Of a stretch of 22,148 bases of DNA, positions 7,741-17,350 are shown in pieces. Position 1 is the stretch's first letter. Every line of letters begins with the position of its first letter. The DNA is taken from positions 1 to 22,148 of the forward strand of contig JBAMDO010000440.1 of assembly GCA_037074765.1 (NCBI GenBank), given 5' to 3'. Source of the DNA: Mansonella perstans. Its lineage: Eukaryota > Nematoda > Chromadorea > Rhabditida > Onchocercidae. A program made the position numbers and the translations under genes. The notes under the pieces are model-generated. The model searched no databases, was not told the origin of the DNA, and saw nothing but the letters and a program-made list of their open reading frames with translations.

Positions 7741-8276
7741 ATGATAATACACGAAACGCGAAGTAATACACAAAACGCGAAGTAAATCGTATAACAAAAG
7801 TGATATAATAAAAAGGGAGGAAATGGATAGATACCAACCAATCTGGAACTGTTGAGCGCATTAAATGATGCTTGTTGATGATTTAACAGTTTATATATGG
7901 TATGAAGATGAGATGGAGACTATAATGGTTAAAGATCATGATGAGTAGTAAATGAGTGATATTTGATAGGAGAAGCTTGGATTCATGCCAATTAGTTTGG
8001 ACATGATTAAAACATTTATGTTGCTTGTATATTGCATGTAAGCATTATCATCAAACAAAGGAATTCGGCATGGTGGCTGTGTTTAATAAGATATTAGTTG
8101 CAGCTGCCTCTTTGTTAGTTTATGGTAGGAGAGAGTTTGACAGCTTGTAGCTGGATGTTAGGTAGACTACAACAAAGAGATTAAACATTACGAGATTAAT
8201 TAGATGAATCATAAGAGACGTTAATACAGTCAGATTTAAACCCTATTGGGAATTTCGCGTTATGATTTTCGCGACA
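7741..8276 (-). repeat. 3' LTR of chimeric copy 2 (truncated)
   Basis: From ATGATAATACACGAAACGCG (7741) to about 8110 it matches the LTRs at 11747-12658 and 18101-19029, including the CGCGAAGTAA repeats and the stretch at 7910-8040. From about 8110 to 8276 the sequence is subfamily-specific but ends in the shared CGCGACA. The side that should begin TGTCGTG is missing, so the LTR is truncated against the host DNA that contains the TSC22 exons. Confidence 0.75.
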
Positions 8277-8367
8277 CTCCCAAAGGGAGGAGAGAGAAGA
8301 AGCTAGAGTGTGGAATGAGGGTAGTTATGGTTATAATTCTTTTATCGCTCTTTGTTGTTGTTGTTGA

Positions 8368-8697
8368 TCATTTAACACATCTCCTTGTTTGGTACGGCTG
8401 TTGTTTATATTGCGCAATTTCTTGTAGCACTTCTTGTGTGATTCCTTCGGCTTGTGCTTGTTTGAGCAATGTCCACTCTGCTAACTTGTAATCTTCGGTT
8501 ATAAATCTTCCTTTCACAGCAGAGAGTGGTTGTAACCATTCAAATTTTCCTTTCGTCGTTAGTTTAATAAACTTGAGAACTCGTACAGTTGTCCTTAATA
8601 GTTTTAGCCATTTGCTAAAACGACTTCCGTCTATCAGTTTAAAGGTCTCGTTGATTTGAGTTGTAACCTTTGAGATGGTTATTCCGTCTTCCTTGAT
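8368..8697 (-). pseudogene. BEL pol linker, chimeric copy 2
   Basis: Same segment as 225-554, with the same integrase deletion and unrelated tail. The 7-nt block at 8690-8696 differs from copy 1 and removes the methionine that opens the frame there. The altered block duplicates a GTCTTCCTTGA found 18 nt downstream. Confidence 0.7.
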
Positions 8698-8761
8698 TTC
8701 AGTGTCTTCCTTGAAGTTATATTCCCAGCATGGCCAACTGGATTCGTTTTCCTTTAGCTAT

Positions 8762-9073
8762 TTAGGGCCAGTCCACCATTGTTCGAATTTTGCGAGTTGA
8801 ATTGGAGACATATATCCTTTTGTCGCTATATCTTGCTACATATCTATACGAAAAATTTGACATTCGTATTTCATCGATTCGATTTTGTATAAATCTAGGT
8901 AAGAGTCGTGATCGATTTTTTATCCATTGGAGTGCACATCGAGAGTCTGACCATAATGTAACTTTTATCTCTTCAATTTCCAATTGTTTAATGATGAATT
9001 TGGTTGCTCGTACTCCAATTAAAATACCTAATAATTCTAGTTTAGGTATTGTGATTCCTTTCACTGGAGCTAT
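8762..9073 (-). pseudogene. RNase H C-terminal remnant, chimeric copy 2
   Basis: This copy of 619-930 holds the KLEL and SDSR blocks. The same ~17-nt deletion near 8830 removes the NPAD block, and the TGA interrupts the join to the 9074-10036 frame. It is catalytically dead. Confidence 0.7.
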
Positions 9074-10036
9074 TCAAGATTTTGCAAAAATCAAAGATGT
9101 GTTTGTATCTTGTTTTGCATAGACTGCTGCAGCATATGCTGTAGTCGATGCATCAGTAAACACATGAATTTCTAATTGTTGTAAACGATTAGGATCGATT
9201 ACCATGCGTGGAATTTCTTTGACTTTTGTTGGCCATCGTCTTTCCCATGTTTCAATGTCGTCATCCTCGAGTGACTGATCCCAGGATAACTTTCTTTTCC
9301 ATAGATTTTGTAGGAAGAGTTTGAATAATAACATTAATGGAACTAAAAATCCTAAAGGATCATATTGCAAGGCAATGAACTGTAGGATTGTTCTTTTTGT
9401 TAGAGTTTGGTTCTCCCATGGTTTTAGAATTATTTCAATGGAATCACTGACTGGGTTCCAATTAATACCAAGGATCTTTTTAATTTGACTTACCTCAGCT
9501 CTGTCGTCTTCAGGAATGAGTTCATTGAAATTGCTGTCATTTGAAAAGAATTCTCTTATATTCATTGAGACATTCTTAAAGATATCCTTCATTTCATTGT
9601 AAATTTCGAGTGCTTCTTCGGTTCCATTTGCAGGTAATAAAACATTATCGACATAGAGGTTTTTCTTGACTTCTAAAGCAGTTTTGCTTCCGTAATTTTC
9701 TAGATGATAATTGAGTGTAGCTGAAAGCAAAAACGGGGACGATATTATACCAAATGGAACTCTCTGAAAACGATAATACTCTACATTTTCCTTGGTGATT
9801 TCTGCTTGAATATCCTTTAACCACAAGAATCGAGTGCAGTTCCTTTCGGATGGATGCAGTTCCAATTGCAAAAAAGCTTTTTCTATATCTGCTGTTATAA
9901 CATCTTTCATCATTCTGAATCGAAGTAAAACACCTGCTAAGTCAGGTAGTGTGGTGGGACCGCGATATAACATATTTGTTGTCACCTTTTCAATAACATT
10001 CGACAGTAATTGTTCTTGTTCCAAAGTAAGGCACAT
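9074..10036 (-). pseudogene. BEL/Pao RT plus RNase H N-terminus, chimeric copy 2
   Basis: This 320-codon frame is longer than its copy-1 twin because the base missing near 1066 is present here. It includes RT (ADIEKAF and YVDN motifs), the connection region and the first RNase H block (FTDAS near residue 291). It stops at TGA where the complete element has Arg after IFAKS. The VYDAS region of RT is missing and the frame starts abruptly at the minisatellite, as in copy 1. Confidence 0.8.
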
Positions 10037-10040
10037 TTAA

Positions 10041-10975
10041 GTCTGTATAATTCGACCGTCTTCAGAAGAAGTTCTGTGTATATCACTTACAACAGCATGT
10101 TTAAATCTATATACATTGATTCGTGTTTTAGATAAAATACTGTCGTTATCATTTAAAACAGCACGTTTTATTCTGCATGGATTGATTCGTGTTTAGGAGG
10201 AATCCGGTGTGTTTCATGCAAAACACGTTCAATTAAACACCAGATTCACTCGTTTTTTAGAAGGAACGCCGTGGATTTTATTAAAACAGCATGTTCAAGT
10301 TAACACAGATTGACTCCTATTTATAATGAATCTTGCGGATTTTATTCAAAACAGCACGTTTAAGCATGTATAGTTCGACAGTTCTCTAGAAGACATTCTG
10401 TGTATGTTACTTACAACAGCACGTTTAAATCTACGTACATTGATTCGTGTTTTAGATAAATAATGTCGTTATCATTCAAAACAGCACGTTTTATTCTGGA
10501 TGGATTGATTCGTGTTTAGGAGACCTGTTGATTTCATTTAGAAAAAGTTCAACTAAATAATAGATTAACTCTTCTAAAAAGTGTTCAACCTATATATAAG
10601 TGGAAGCGCTTTTTTAAATGAAATCCATCAGATTCTTGCAAATAATGTGCAACGTGTATAGAAGTGAACGAGCTGTTTTAAATGAAATCCATCAGATTCT
10701 TCCAAATAATGTTCAACCTACATATACGTGAACGTGGAATTTTGAAAGAAATCCTCTAAATTCTTCTAAACAATGTTTAAGGCATATATACTTGAACGAG
10801 CTATTTCAAATGAAATCTAGGTTTTTCCACACAATATTCAACCTATTTGTATTTGAAGGTACTGTTTTAAATGAAATCCACAAGATCCTTCCAAATAATG
10901 TTCAACCTATATAGCTTGAAAGTGCTGTCTTAAATGACATCCTCTAATTCATCCAAACGATGTTCAACGTATGTA
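10041..10975. repeat. Minisatellite A+B, second copy
   Basis: This repeats 1897-2830 with one extra A near 10221. The array is otherwise unchanged in unit number, which supports a very recent duplication, because tandem arrays usually change length quickly. Confidence 0.85.
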
Positions 10976-11510
10976 TAAGTCTGAGAAGTCTGAGAAGAGC
11001 CTTTGTACGTACCTCTCGTCTGATATTACTGCATTTTATTGTTGGAATCTTACATAAGTGCATGTATGTACTTGAATCTTGTGCAGTGAAGTTCTGATTG
11101 ATGATATTATCACAGCTCCATTTTTTGGAAATATTAGACGGTATCCCGGAAGTCCACTTGCAGTTCTTTATAGCCACTATCTGTTTCGACATTAATGATG
11201 TTATGATTATTAATGATAGTGTTTTCGTAAAATTAGAGGACTTATTCTTAATCTTGTTTTCGGCTGAGTCATAGTTCCTTAGCTCTTCTGGTCCGATTAG
11301 CGATAGGTTTTCTGGTTTATCTTTTTCTTCGATTTTCTCTTCCATATTGTTGTAACCATCTATTCCCATAGAGTATAGCATTTTTATTCCTGTAGGACAA
11401 TTGTTATTACAAAGTTTGTTAATATCACCACATCCAACAATCATAGGGCCAACCTTTGATTGGACTAATATATGTCCTAATCTGAAAAAATAATCCGCTC
11501 CAATCAGCAT
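10944..11510 (-). pseudogene. Protease C-terminal part and Cys-rich segment, copy 2
   Basis: Its 188-residue translation is identical to 2799-3365, including the hydrophobic run, four cysteines, three N-glycosylation sequons and the GAG|GTACGT donor-like end (near 11012). See the copy-1 entry for interpretation. Confidence 0.45.
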
Positions 11511-11746
11511 GTCGGGTTTTTTCCCAATGGTTATTTAAATCACCGAATTCAAACTCGTTTGGGACATCAACCATCTGTAGTTCATTTGCCAAATACTCGA
11601 CTACATTAGCGCACAACAACATATTTTCGTTGCCCTTAGTTCGCACCTTCAGTTCCGCACAAGAAGTGGGACACTGCATTAGTTTCTTCGTACCAAATGG
11701 AGCTATCATCATAGTTTGTTTTTCTGACTCAGTTAGTCTCAATTGA
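11425..11746 (-). pseudogene. Protease fragment, chimeric copy 2 (truncated by LTR)
   Basis: This corresponds to 3280-3601 (LRLTESEKQ onwards). The protease active-site region, zinc knuckles and rest of gag are missing because the TGTCGTG start of the complete element's LTR follows at 11747. Confidence 0.7.
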
Positions 11747-12002
11747 TGTCGTGAAAGTTTTTGTGTGTGGTCAACTTGTGTGTTAGTGTATCCTAAAGTT
11801 TGTTTAGGACTTGTGTTGGTGATACACTTAATTGTGTATATGTAGTGGATTGTGTTGGAGTAAACGGGTTGAGTTGAATTGAATGACGATTTGTGGTAGG
11901 GTGAACGGGTTGAGTTGAAGGTGATGATGAGTTGTGGTAGAGTAAGCGTGTTGGATTGAATTGAATGCGCAGTGACGATCTCAAACTTGGGTAATTAAAC
12001 CG

Positions 12003-12008
12003 TTTATT
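12003..12008 (-). promoter_or_regulatory. Candidate LTR polyadenylation signal
   Basis: The minus strand reads TTATTAATAAACGG, an AATAAA hexamer ~80 nt downstream of the TATA-like site in LTR orientation. That spacing would fit an R region between them. The same motif is in the other LTR near 18358. Confidence 0.35.
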
Positions 12009-12084
12009 AATAACATTAACAAACACTGATTTATAATGATAATACACGAAACGCGGAGTAATACACAAAACGCGAAGTAAAATC

Positions 12085-12093
12085 ATATAATAA
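12085..12093 (-). promoter_or_regulatory. Candidate LTR TATA-like element
   Basis: The minus strand reads TTTTATTATATGATTTTAC just before the CGCG-containing repeats. It is conserved in every LTR copy in the window that covers this part, except 7741-8276, where it is slightly altered. Promoter function is inferred. Confidence 0.3.
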
Positions 12094-12644
12094 AAGTAGA
12101 TGTAAAAAAAGGGGGGAACTGGTGTAGATACCAGTCAGTCCGTAATTGTTGAGCGCATTAAGTAATGCTTGTGGAAGATTTTACAGTTTATATATAGTGT
12201 GAAGATGAGGTGGAGACTATAATGGTTAAAGATCATGATGAGTAGTAAATGAGTGATATTTGATAGGAGAAGCTTGGATTCATGCCAATTAGTCTAGACA
12301 TGATTAAAACATTTATGTTGCTTGTATATTGCATGTAAGCATTATCATCAAACAAAGGAATTCGGCATGTGGCTGTGTTTAATAAGATATTAGCTGCAGC
12401 TGCCTGTATGAGCTTGTAAGATGCGACAGCTGGTAAATGAAAAGGAAGATGAGGTGTAGATTACAAGGTCCAAAGATCATAATGATTGTAGTGAGATAGG
12501 GGTAAGAAGTTGGAATAATTAATGATGTTAAAATAATGGACCAAAATTCATAGTAAATGTAAGTTAACAAAATGATTGATGGGATAGATGTCATTTATAG
12601 AATTCATTCCCCTTTGATTAAGATTAGGTTTAAATTATAATTCG

Positions 12645-14132
12645 CTAATTTCGCGACATTCCAGAGAGAGGGGGGTTGAGGAATGAATGATTGGAATATA
12701 AGGTATAAGATAATGATTCATTTTGTTTCCTTGTTGCCGCTCTCGTTCTTGTAGCAATTGGTCCTTCTGGTTCTGGGCTTTGAATCGGGGTTTGAGTTGG
12801 TTGTTGTTGTGTAGTTTCGTTATCTTCTACTTCTAGAGGATACAAAACATTTACTGGTCTGGTGAGAACTTTTCCGTGTGGCATTTCTATGATGGCACTT
12901 CTAGCCATCCCATCCTTTCCTTTCTTTATTTCTTTGATCCTAGCTAACTTCCACATACCACGAGGAATATTAGATTCGTTAATCAGCACAATTTCTTCCT
13001 CGCGTGGTATTCTAGTTTCGACAATTCTGGGGGATGTATGATGCCGTTGAGTTCTTTCTCTGAGACTGGTTAAATATTCATTTTTCCAGGTCTCCCAGAA
13101 TAAGTTCAAGATCTTGAGTGCGTTTGACCAGTATCTAACAAGTTTTTCCTTGTTATTGAGTTTATGAGGAATAAATTCCTCTTGTTTATCAATGCTGACG
13201 AATGGTGTTATAAGCGATGCATTGGGTGAGATGAAATCAATCGGACGTATCATTACGTAATCATCGCTATTTACGTAAGTTAATGGTCGAGTATTGAGTA
13301 TTCCCTCGACTTCTATTATGAGAGTTATTAATTCTCTTTCCCATAATAATCTTCTCCCGATAGCTTTCCTCATTGCCTTTTTCGTCAAACCAATGATCCT
13401 TTCATAAACTCCTCCGCCCCAAGGAGCCTTTGGTATGATATTCTCCCAAATCATTCCTTTTTTCGCAAGAAAATTTGTTAATTTGAAGTCCTGCTCCTTC
13501 ATTGTTTTGAAGACTAGATGGAACTGATGTGCATTGTCGCTTAGGATAGTTTCTGGACAACCTCTTCGTGCGATAAATCTTCTAAAGATGTCCAAAAAGC
13601 ATTCCGCTGATAGGTTGTCAGCTAATTCCAGATGGACAGCTCTTGTCGTGAAACACGTAAACAAAGCTACCCATCGTTTGGTACTTCCACTCTGAGTTTT
13701 AACAGAGAGTGGACCGAAGTAATCTAGACCTACATGTGCAAAGGTTCTAGATCGGGTTACTCGTTCTTCTGGGAGACTGGGCATTTCAGGAAGCTTGAAT
13801 GGTTTGGTCGTCCACCGTTTACAAGCTCTGCACTTATTTAGTACTCGTTTAACTTCGCTTCTGCCTTTCGGTACCCAGAATTTACGTCGTATTTCTGCTA
13901 GTGTGTGAGCAACTCCAGCATGGTGTAAGTCTTCATGATGTTGTTGTATTATGAGTTCGGTTATTGGATTGTGTCTTGGAAGATAAATAGGGCGTTTGCT
14001 GGTCCTTTCTAATTCTGAGTTTTCCAATCGACTCAGGGACCTCCATATTTCCTTATCGTCCGACACAAATTCCATTTTTCTTTTTCTTCTTGTGTGATTC
14101 CTTCGGCTTGTGCTTGTTTGAGCAATGTCCAC
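12645..14132 (-). CDS. BEL/Pao integrase with DUF5641-like C-terminus
   Basis: This 495-codon frame would insert the reverse-transcribed DNA into chromosomes. A zinc-binding HHCC module is visible (H66, H70/71, C101, C104). The catalytic core follows: D137 in GLDYFG, D199 in ILSDN, E244 in PWGGGVYER. The end (about 355-436: [30 protein letters not shown]) is typical of the DUF5641 region in BEL Pol, followed by a Gln/Pro/Thr-rich tail. The first ~19 residues (MDIAQT...) are an artefact of the frame opening; true homology starts near 14090, where a one-base slip separates it from the linker. The TAG stop (12647-12645) lies inside the LTR. The gene is intact within its own frame. Confidence 0.9.
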   Translation of the reverse strand: MDIAQTSTSRRNHTRRKRKMEFVSDDKEIWRSLSRLENSELERTSKRPIYLPRHNPITELIIQQHHEDLHHAGVAHTLAEIRRKFWVPKGRSEVKRVLNKCRACKRWTTKPFKLPEMPSLPEERVTRSRTFAHVGLDYFGPLSVKTQSGSTKRWVALFTCFTTRAVHLELADNLSAECFLDIFRRFIARRGCPETILSDNAHQFHLVFKTMKEQDFKLTNFLAKKGMIWENIIPKAPWGGGVYERIIGLTKKAMRKAIGRRLLWERELITLIIEVEGILNTRPLTYVNSDDYVMIRPIDFISPNASLITPFVSIDKQEEFIPHKLNNKEKLVRYWSNALKILNLFWETWKNEYLTSLRERTQRHHTSPRIVETRIPREEEIVLINESNIPRGMWKLARIKEIKKGKDGMARSAIIEMPHGKVLTRPVNVLYPLEVEDNETTQQQPTQTPIQSPEPEGPIATRTRAATRKQNESLSYTLYSNHSFLNPPLSGMSRN

Positions 14133-14353
14133 TCTGCCAACTTGTAATCATCGGTTGTGAATCTTTCCTTCACAGCAGAGAGTGGTTGTAACCATTCAAA
14201 TTTTCCTTTCGTGGTTAGTTTAATAAACTTGAGAACTCGTACAGTTGTCCTTAATAGTTTTAGCCATTTGCTAAAACGACTTCCATCTATAAGTTTAAAG
14301 GTCTCGTTGATTTGAGTTGTAACCTTTGAGATGGTTATTCCGTCTAGTTCCAT
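14033..14353 (-). CDS. Pol linker between RNase H and integrase, complete element
   Basis: The frame starting MELDG is nearly identical to 225-554 over ~92 residues. It then runs into the integrase region out of frame (EKEKWNLC, then a stop), because one base differs in an A-rich run near 14090. In BEL Pol this stretch joins RNase H to the integrase zinc module and has no enzymatic role. Upstream coding continuity extends to about 14409, where a second frameshift separates it from the RT/RNase H frame. It is a segment of Pol rather than a separate gene. Confidence 0.65.
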   Translation of the reverse strand: MELDGITISKVTTQINETFKLIDGSRFSKWLKLLRTTVRVLKFIKLTTKGKFEWLQPLSAVKERFTTDDYKLAEWTLLKQAQAEGITQEEKEKWNLCRTIRKYGGP

Positions 14354-14409
14354 TTCAGTTTCTTCCTTGAAGTTAAATTCCCAGCTTGGCCAACTGGATT
14401 CGTTTTCTT

Positions 14410-15906
14410 TTAGCCTTTAGGGCCAGTCCACCATTGTTCGAATTTTGCCAGTTGAATTGGAGACATATATCCTTTTGTCGCTATATCAGCTGGGTTAGAT
14501 TTGCTTGGTACATATCTATACGAAAACTTTGACATTCGTATTTCATCGATTCGATTTTGTATAAATCTAGGTAAGAGTCGTGATCGATTTTTTATCCATT
14601 GGAGTGCACATCGAGAGTCTGACCATAATGTGACTTTTACCTCTTCAATTTCCAATTGTTTAATGATGAATTTTGTTGCTCGTACTCCAATTAAAATACC
14701 TAATAACTCTAGTTTGGGTATTGTGATTCCTTTCATTGGAGCTATTCGAGATTTTGCAAAAATCAAGGATGTGTTTGCATCTTGTTTTGCATAGACTGCT
14801 GCAGCATATGCTGTAGTCGATGCATCAGTAAACACATGAATTTCTAATTGTTGTAAACGATTAGGATCGATTACCATACGTGGAATTTCCTTGACTTTTA
14901 TTGGCCATTGTCTTATAAGGATTTCCCATGTTTCAATATCGTCATCCTCGACCGACTGATCCCAGGATAAATTTCTTTTCCATAGATTTTGTAGGAAGAG
15001 TTTGAATGGTAACATTAATGGAACTAAGAATCCTAAAGGATCATATTGCGAGGCAATGAACTGTAGGATTGTTCTTTTCGTTAGAGTTTGGTTCTCCCAT
15101 GGTTTTAGGATTATTTCAATGGAATCATTGACTGGGTTCCAATTAATACCAAGGATCTTTTTAATTTGACTTACCTCAGCTCTGTCGTCTTCAGGAATGA
15201 GTTCATTGAATTTGCTGTCATTTGAAAAGAATTCTCTTATATTCATTGAGACATTCTTAAAGATATCCTTCATTTCATTGTAAATTTCGAGTGCTTCTTC
15301 GGTTCCATTTGCAGGTAATAAAACATTGTCGACATATAGGTTTTTCTTGACTTCTAAAGCAGTTTTGCTTCCGTAATTTTCTAGATGATAATTGAGTGTA
15401 GCTGAAAGTAAAAACGGAGACGATATTATACCAAATGGAACTCTCTGAAAACGATAACATTCTACATTTTCCTTGGTGATTTCTCCTTGAATATCCTTTA
15501 ACCACAAGAATCGAGTGCAGTTCCTTTCGGATGGATGCAGTTCCAATTGCAAAAAGGCCTTTTCTATATCTGCTGTTATAACATCTTTCATCATTCTGAA
15601 TCGAAGTAAAACACCTGCTAAGTCAGGTAGTGTAGTGGGACCGCGATATAACATATTATTTAGGCTTTTTTCTCCTTTAATATGGGCTGAAGCATCGTAG
15701 ACAATTCGTAATTTTGTAGTTGTCTTACCTGGAGTTAATACTTCATGGTGAGGCAAATAGTGTATAGTACCTTCTTGATCCATATCTGCTGTCACCTTTT
15801 CAATAACATTCGACAGTAGTTGTTCTTTAATTGTCTCGTCATAACGTTCGAGTATAGCTTGATTGGGTGAAGTCGTTTGACTAGCGTTTTTAATCTTCCA
15901 TAACAA
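14410..15906 (-). CDS. BEL/Pao reverse transcriptase and RNase H
   Basis: This 498-codon frame carries the tail of the A17 region (residues ~14-40), RT (~47-300) and RNase H (~353-485). RT landmarks are VYDAS (D71), ADIEKAFLQL (catalytic D113), PFG (157-159) and YVDN (191-194), where the usual second Asp is Asn. RNase H has all four acidic residues: D361, E400, D430 and D474 (NPAD). Together they would copy element RNA into DNA and remove the template. The frame ends in WWTGPKG at a conserved tryptophan-rich BEL motif, where one base is missing at ~14414. The RT portion is near-identical to the RTs at 1056-1892 and 9074-10036. Confidence 0.92.
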   Translation of the reverse strand: MLWKIKNASQTTSPNQAILERYDETIKEQLLSNVIEKVTADMDQEGTIHYLPHHEVLTPGKTTTKLRIVYDASAHIKGEKSLNNMLYRGPTTLPDLAGVLLRFRMMKDVITADIEKAFLQLELHPSERNCTRFLWLKDIQGEITKENVECYRFQRVPFGIISSPFLLSATLNYHLENYGSKTALEVKKNLYVDNVLLPANGTEEALEIYNEMKDIFKNVSMNIREFFSNDSKFNELIPEDDRAEVSQIKKILGINWNPVNDSIEIILKPWENQTLTKRTILQFIASQYDPLGFLVPLMLPFKLFLQNLWKRNLSWDQSVEDDDIETWEILIRQWPIKVKEIPRMVIDPNRLQQLEIHVFTDASTTAYAAAVYAKQDANTSLIFAKSRIAPMKGITIPKLELLGILIGVRATKFIIKQLEIEEVKVTLWSDSRCALQWIKNRSRLLPRFIQNRIDEIRMSKFSYRYVPSKSNPADIATKGYMSPIQLAKFEQWWTGPKG

Positions 15907-16185
15907 AGACCATAATTGTCTAGTAAGTTAACCTTTGAATCTTTCCATGGCCAGCAAACTTGGTATCTATTATCATTCTTCGTGATACAATTGTTGAATT
16001 GTTCCAATGCTCTCTCGTCATCTTCATCATTTGGTTGTTCTTGGATCCCAATTACTTCCAGTTTCCAAAACTGATCTATATCTGGATTTGTGATGATAGT
16101 GGTTACATTAATAGAATTGCGACTATCAGATTCACAAGTTCTATTAGTATATCCACAACCTGTTATTATTGGTCCAACCTTGGTT
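15880..16185 (-). CDS. Peptidase_A17-type region of BEL Pol (frame-broken segment)
   Basis: Between protease and RT, the frame that includes KVGPIITGCG (near 16178), FWKLEVIGIQ, FNNCITKNDNRYQVCWPW and NYGLCYGRLKTLVKRL has the layout of the Peptidase_A17 region that precedes RT in BEL elements. It has a frame offset on both sides: from the Gag-protease frame near 16200 (a T-run) and from the RT frame between about 15880 and 15850. The open frame itself runs on to 15792 out of register. Catalysis by this region is not established; it serves mainly as a family marker. Confidence 0.7.
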
Positions 16186-17350
16186 TGAAGTAAATAAAAC
16201 CTGATGACATAATATGGTTTTTGTACGGTTGCATAAATTCGAAGAAATGATCTACTCCGATTATGATGTCAGGTCTTCTCCAATATCCTTGCGACTCGTC
16301 TAATTGTTTCTGACGTGATATGGAATTCATGTCGTAAGAATTTGGATTAATTATTTGTAGCTTATCTGTCAAATAATCTAATGCGTAGGCATTGATATTT
16401 ATGACTTTTGATTCAGCAGTTCTTATTCCTAATTTTACTTTGTTACTTTGGTAGACCTTGGGTAATTGGTTACCAAAGGAAAAAAGTTTTAATTCTTCCT
16501 TTGCTGTTTCAGTTAGACTTAAACGACTGGCTAACTTTTTTGAGATGAACGATGATTGAGAACCTGGATCAAATAATACTAAGGCGTCTTCCTGATTCTC
16601 TGGTTTGCTTGGGTTGACTGCTTCAATTTCTTTGCATATCAATAAAACCTTCTTGCCTTGGTGGCTAATAGGTTGATTTAATGAATTGATTATGATCGTC
16701 GAATTTGTCTCCTCTTTGTTGGAGCCATTGTTATTCGAGCGATAATTTTTATAGCATAGTGCTGTATTGTGTTTGCCTTTGCAGTGGAAACATGTTCGTT
16801 TCCTTTGATTGCAGTCTATTGTCGTATGCTTCGTCCGTAAGCAGTTAGTACACGCCTTGAGCTCCTTCAGGCGTTCGTACCGTTGTTTCGCTGTGGAGTA
16901 CTTTGGGCATTCGTTATCCCAGTGATTTTCATTGCAAAACGCACAAGGTCTTTTTTCCTTGTTGGATTTTGATTTACTACCAGACTGAAGGCCCTTTGTC
17001 TCATTTGTTTGTTTCGTGATGAGTAAAGCAGAGGTACCTCTTCCCTTTTGAAAATGAGGTACTTTTCTTGTACTTGATTCCTGTTGAGGTTTTTGACTTC
17101 TATTCACTTCTTCGTTTCTGTGAATTGAAGTCATTAGGAATCTTCGTAAACTGCTTACTGACCAAGATTCCTTTTCCTCTTTCATCTGGTAGACCCTTTC
17201 CAGAATCAATGGTGGGAGTATACTTTCGATCACTGTTTCTATACTGGTTTGGTCCAGATTCTCGCCCATTGATTCTAGTTGTCGAAGAGTTCTTTCCATT
17301 GCTTCGACTCTTGTATTCCATTCCTTATCGTTGCGTTGAATGGAATACAA
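16166..17350 (-). CDS. Gag C-terminal half with three zinc knuckles, and aspartic protease
   Basis: This 394-codon frame starts inside Gag. Zinc knuckles are at residues 136-148 (C-x2-C-x3-H-x4-C), 167-180 (C-x2-C-x4-H-x4-C) and 187-199 (C-x2-C-x3-H-x4-C); they would bind element RNA. The DUF1758 retropepsin-like protease follows, with LFDPGSQSSFIS (D261 to S264 as active-site loop) and the DIIIGVDHF block at 361-369. It would cut the polyprotein during particle maturation. The upstream capsid half is in the 18066-17275 frame; a base is missing in the run near 17375, by comparison with 19885-19892 of the third copy. The last ~13 residues are out of frame. Confidence 0.9.
   Translation of the reverse strand: MYSIQRNDKEWNTRVEAMERTLRQLESMGENLDQTSIETVIESILPPLILERVYQMKEEKESWSVSSLRRFLMTSIHRNEEVNRSQKPQQESSTRKVPHFQKGRGTSALLITKQTNETKGLQSGSKSKSNKEKRPCAFCNENHWDNECPKYSTAKQRYERLKELKACTNCLRTKHTTIDCNQRKRTCFHCKGKHNTALCYKNYRSNNNGSNKEETNSTIIINSLNQPISHQGKKVLLICKEIEAVNPSKPENQEDALVLFDPGSQSSFISKKLASRLSLTETAKEELKLFSFGNQLPKVYQSNKVKLGIRTAESKVININAYALDYLTDKLQIINPNSYDMNSISRQKQLDESQGYWRRPDIIIGVDHFFEFMQPYKNHIMSSGFIYFKPRLDQ

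Larger units (their letters stand above)
7741..11746 (-). mobile_element. Chimeric, integrase-less BEL/Pao element, copy 2
   Basis: Bases 8146-11746 repeat 3-3601 almost perfectly: single-base indels near 1066 and 2076, one 7-nt substituted block at 8690-8696, and nothing else obvious. The element content is therefore the same: no integrase, damaged RNase H, RT, minisatellite, glycoprotein-like segment, degenerate protease. It is cut at 11746 inside the protease region, where the LTR of the complete element starts, so gag is absent. Confidence 0.85.
11747..12658 (-). repeat. 3' LTR of the complete element (912 bp)
   Basis: It matches 18101-19029 at about 99%, apart from one extra 20-nt unit (ACACAAAACGCGAAGTAATT) in the other LTR and homopolymer length changes. 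That similarity implies recent insertion. The coding-strand start TGTCGCGAAATTAG also supplies the pol stop codon. Confidence 0.93.

Noticed and set aside
11793..12086. Minus-strand ~97-residue ORF (also 18147-18422)
   Set aside because: It lies entirely within the LTR and consists of low-complexity Thr/Pro/Ser repeats from LTR spacers; no gene evidence.
12379..12594. Minus-strand 71-residue hydrophobic ORF (also 18762-18965 and 20271-20546)
   Set aside because: LTR U3 sequence; the hydrophobic look follows from AT-rich composition, and it is not maintained as one frame among copies.
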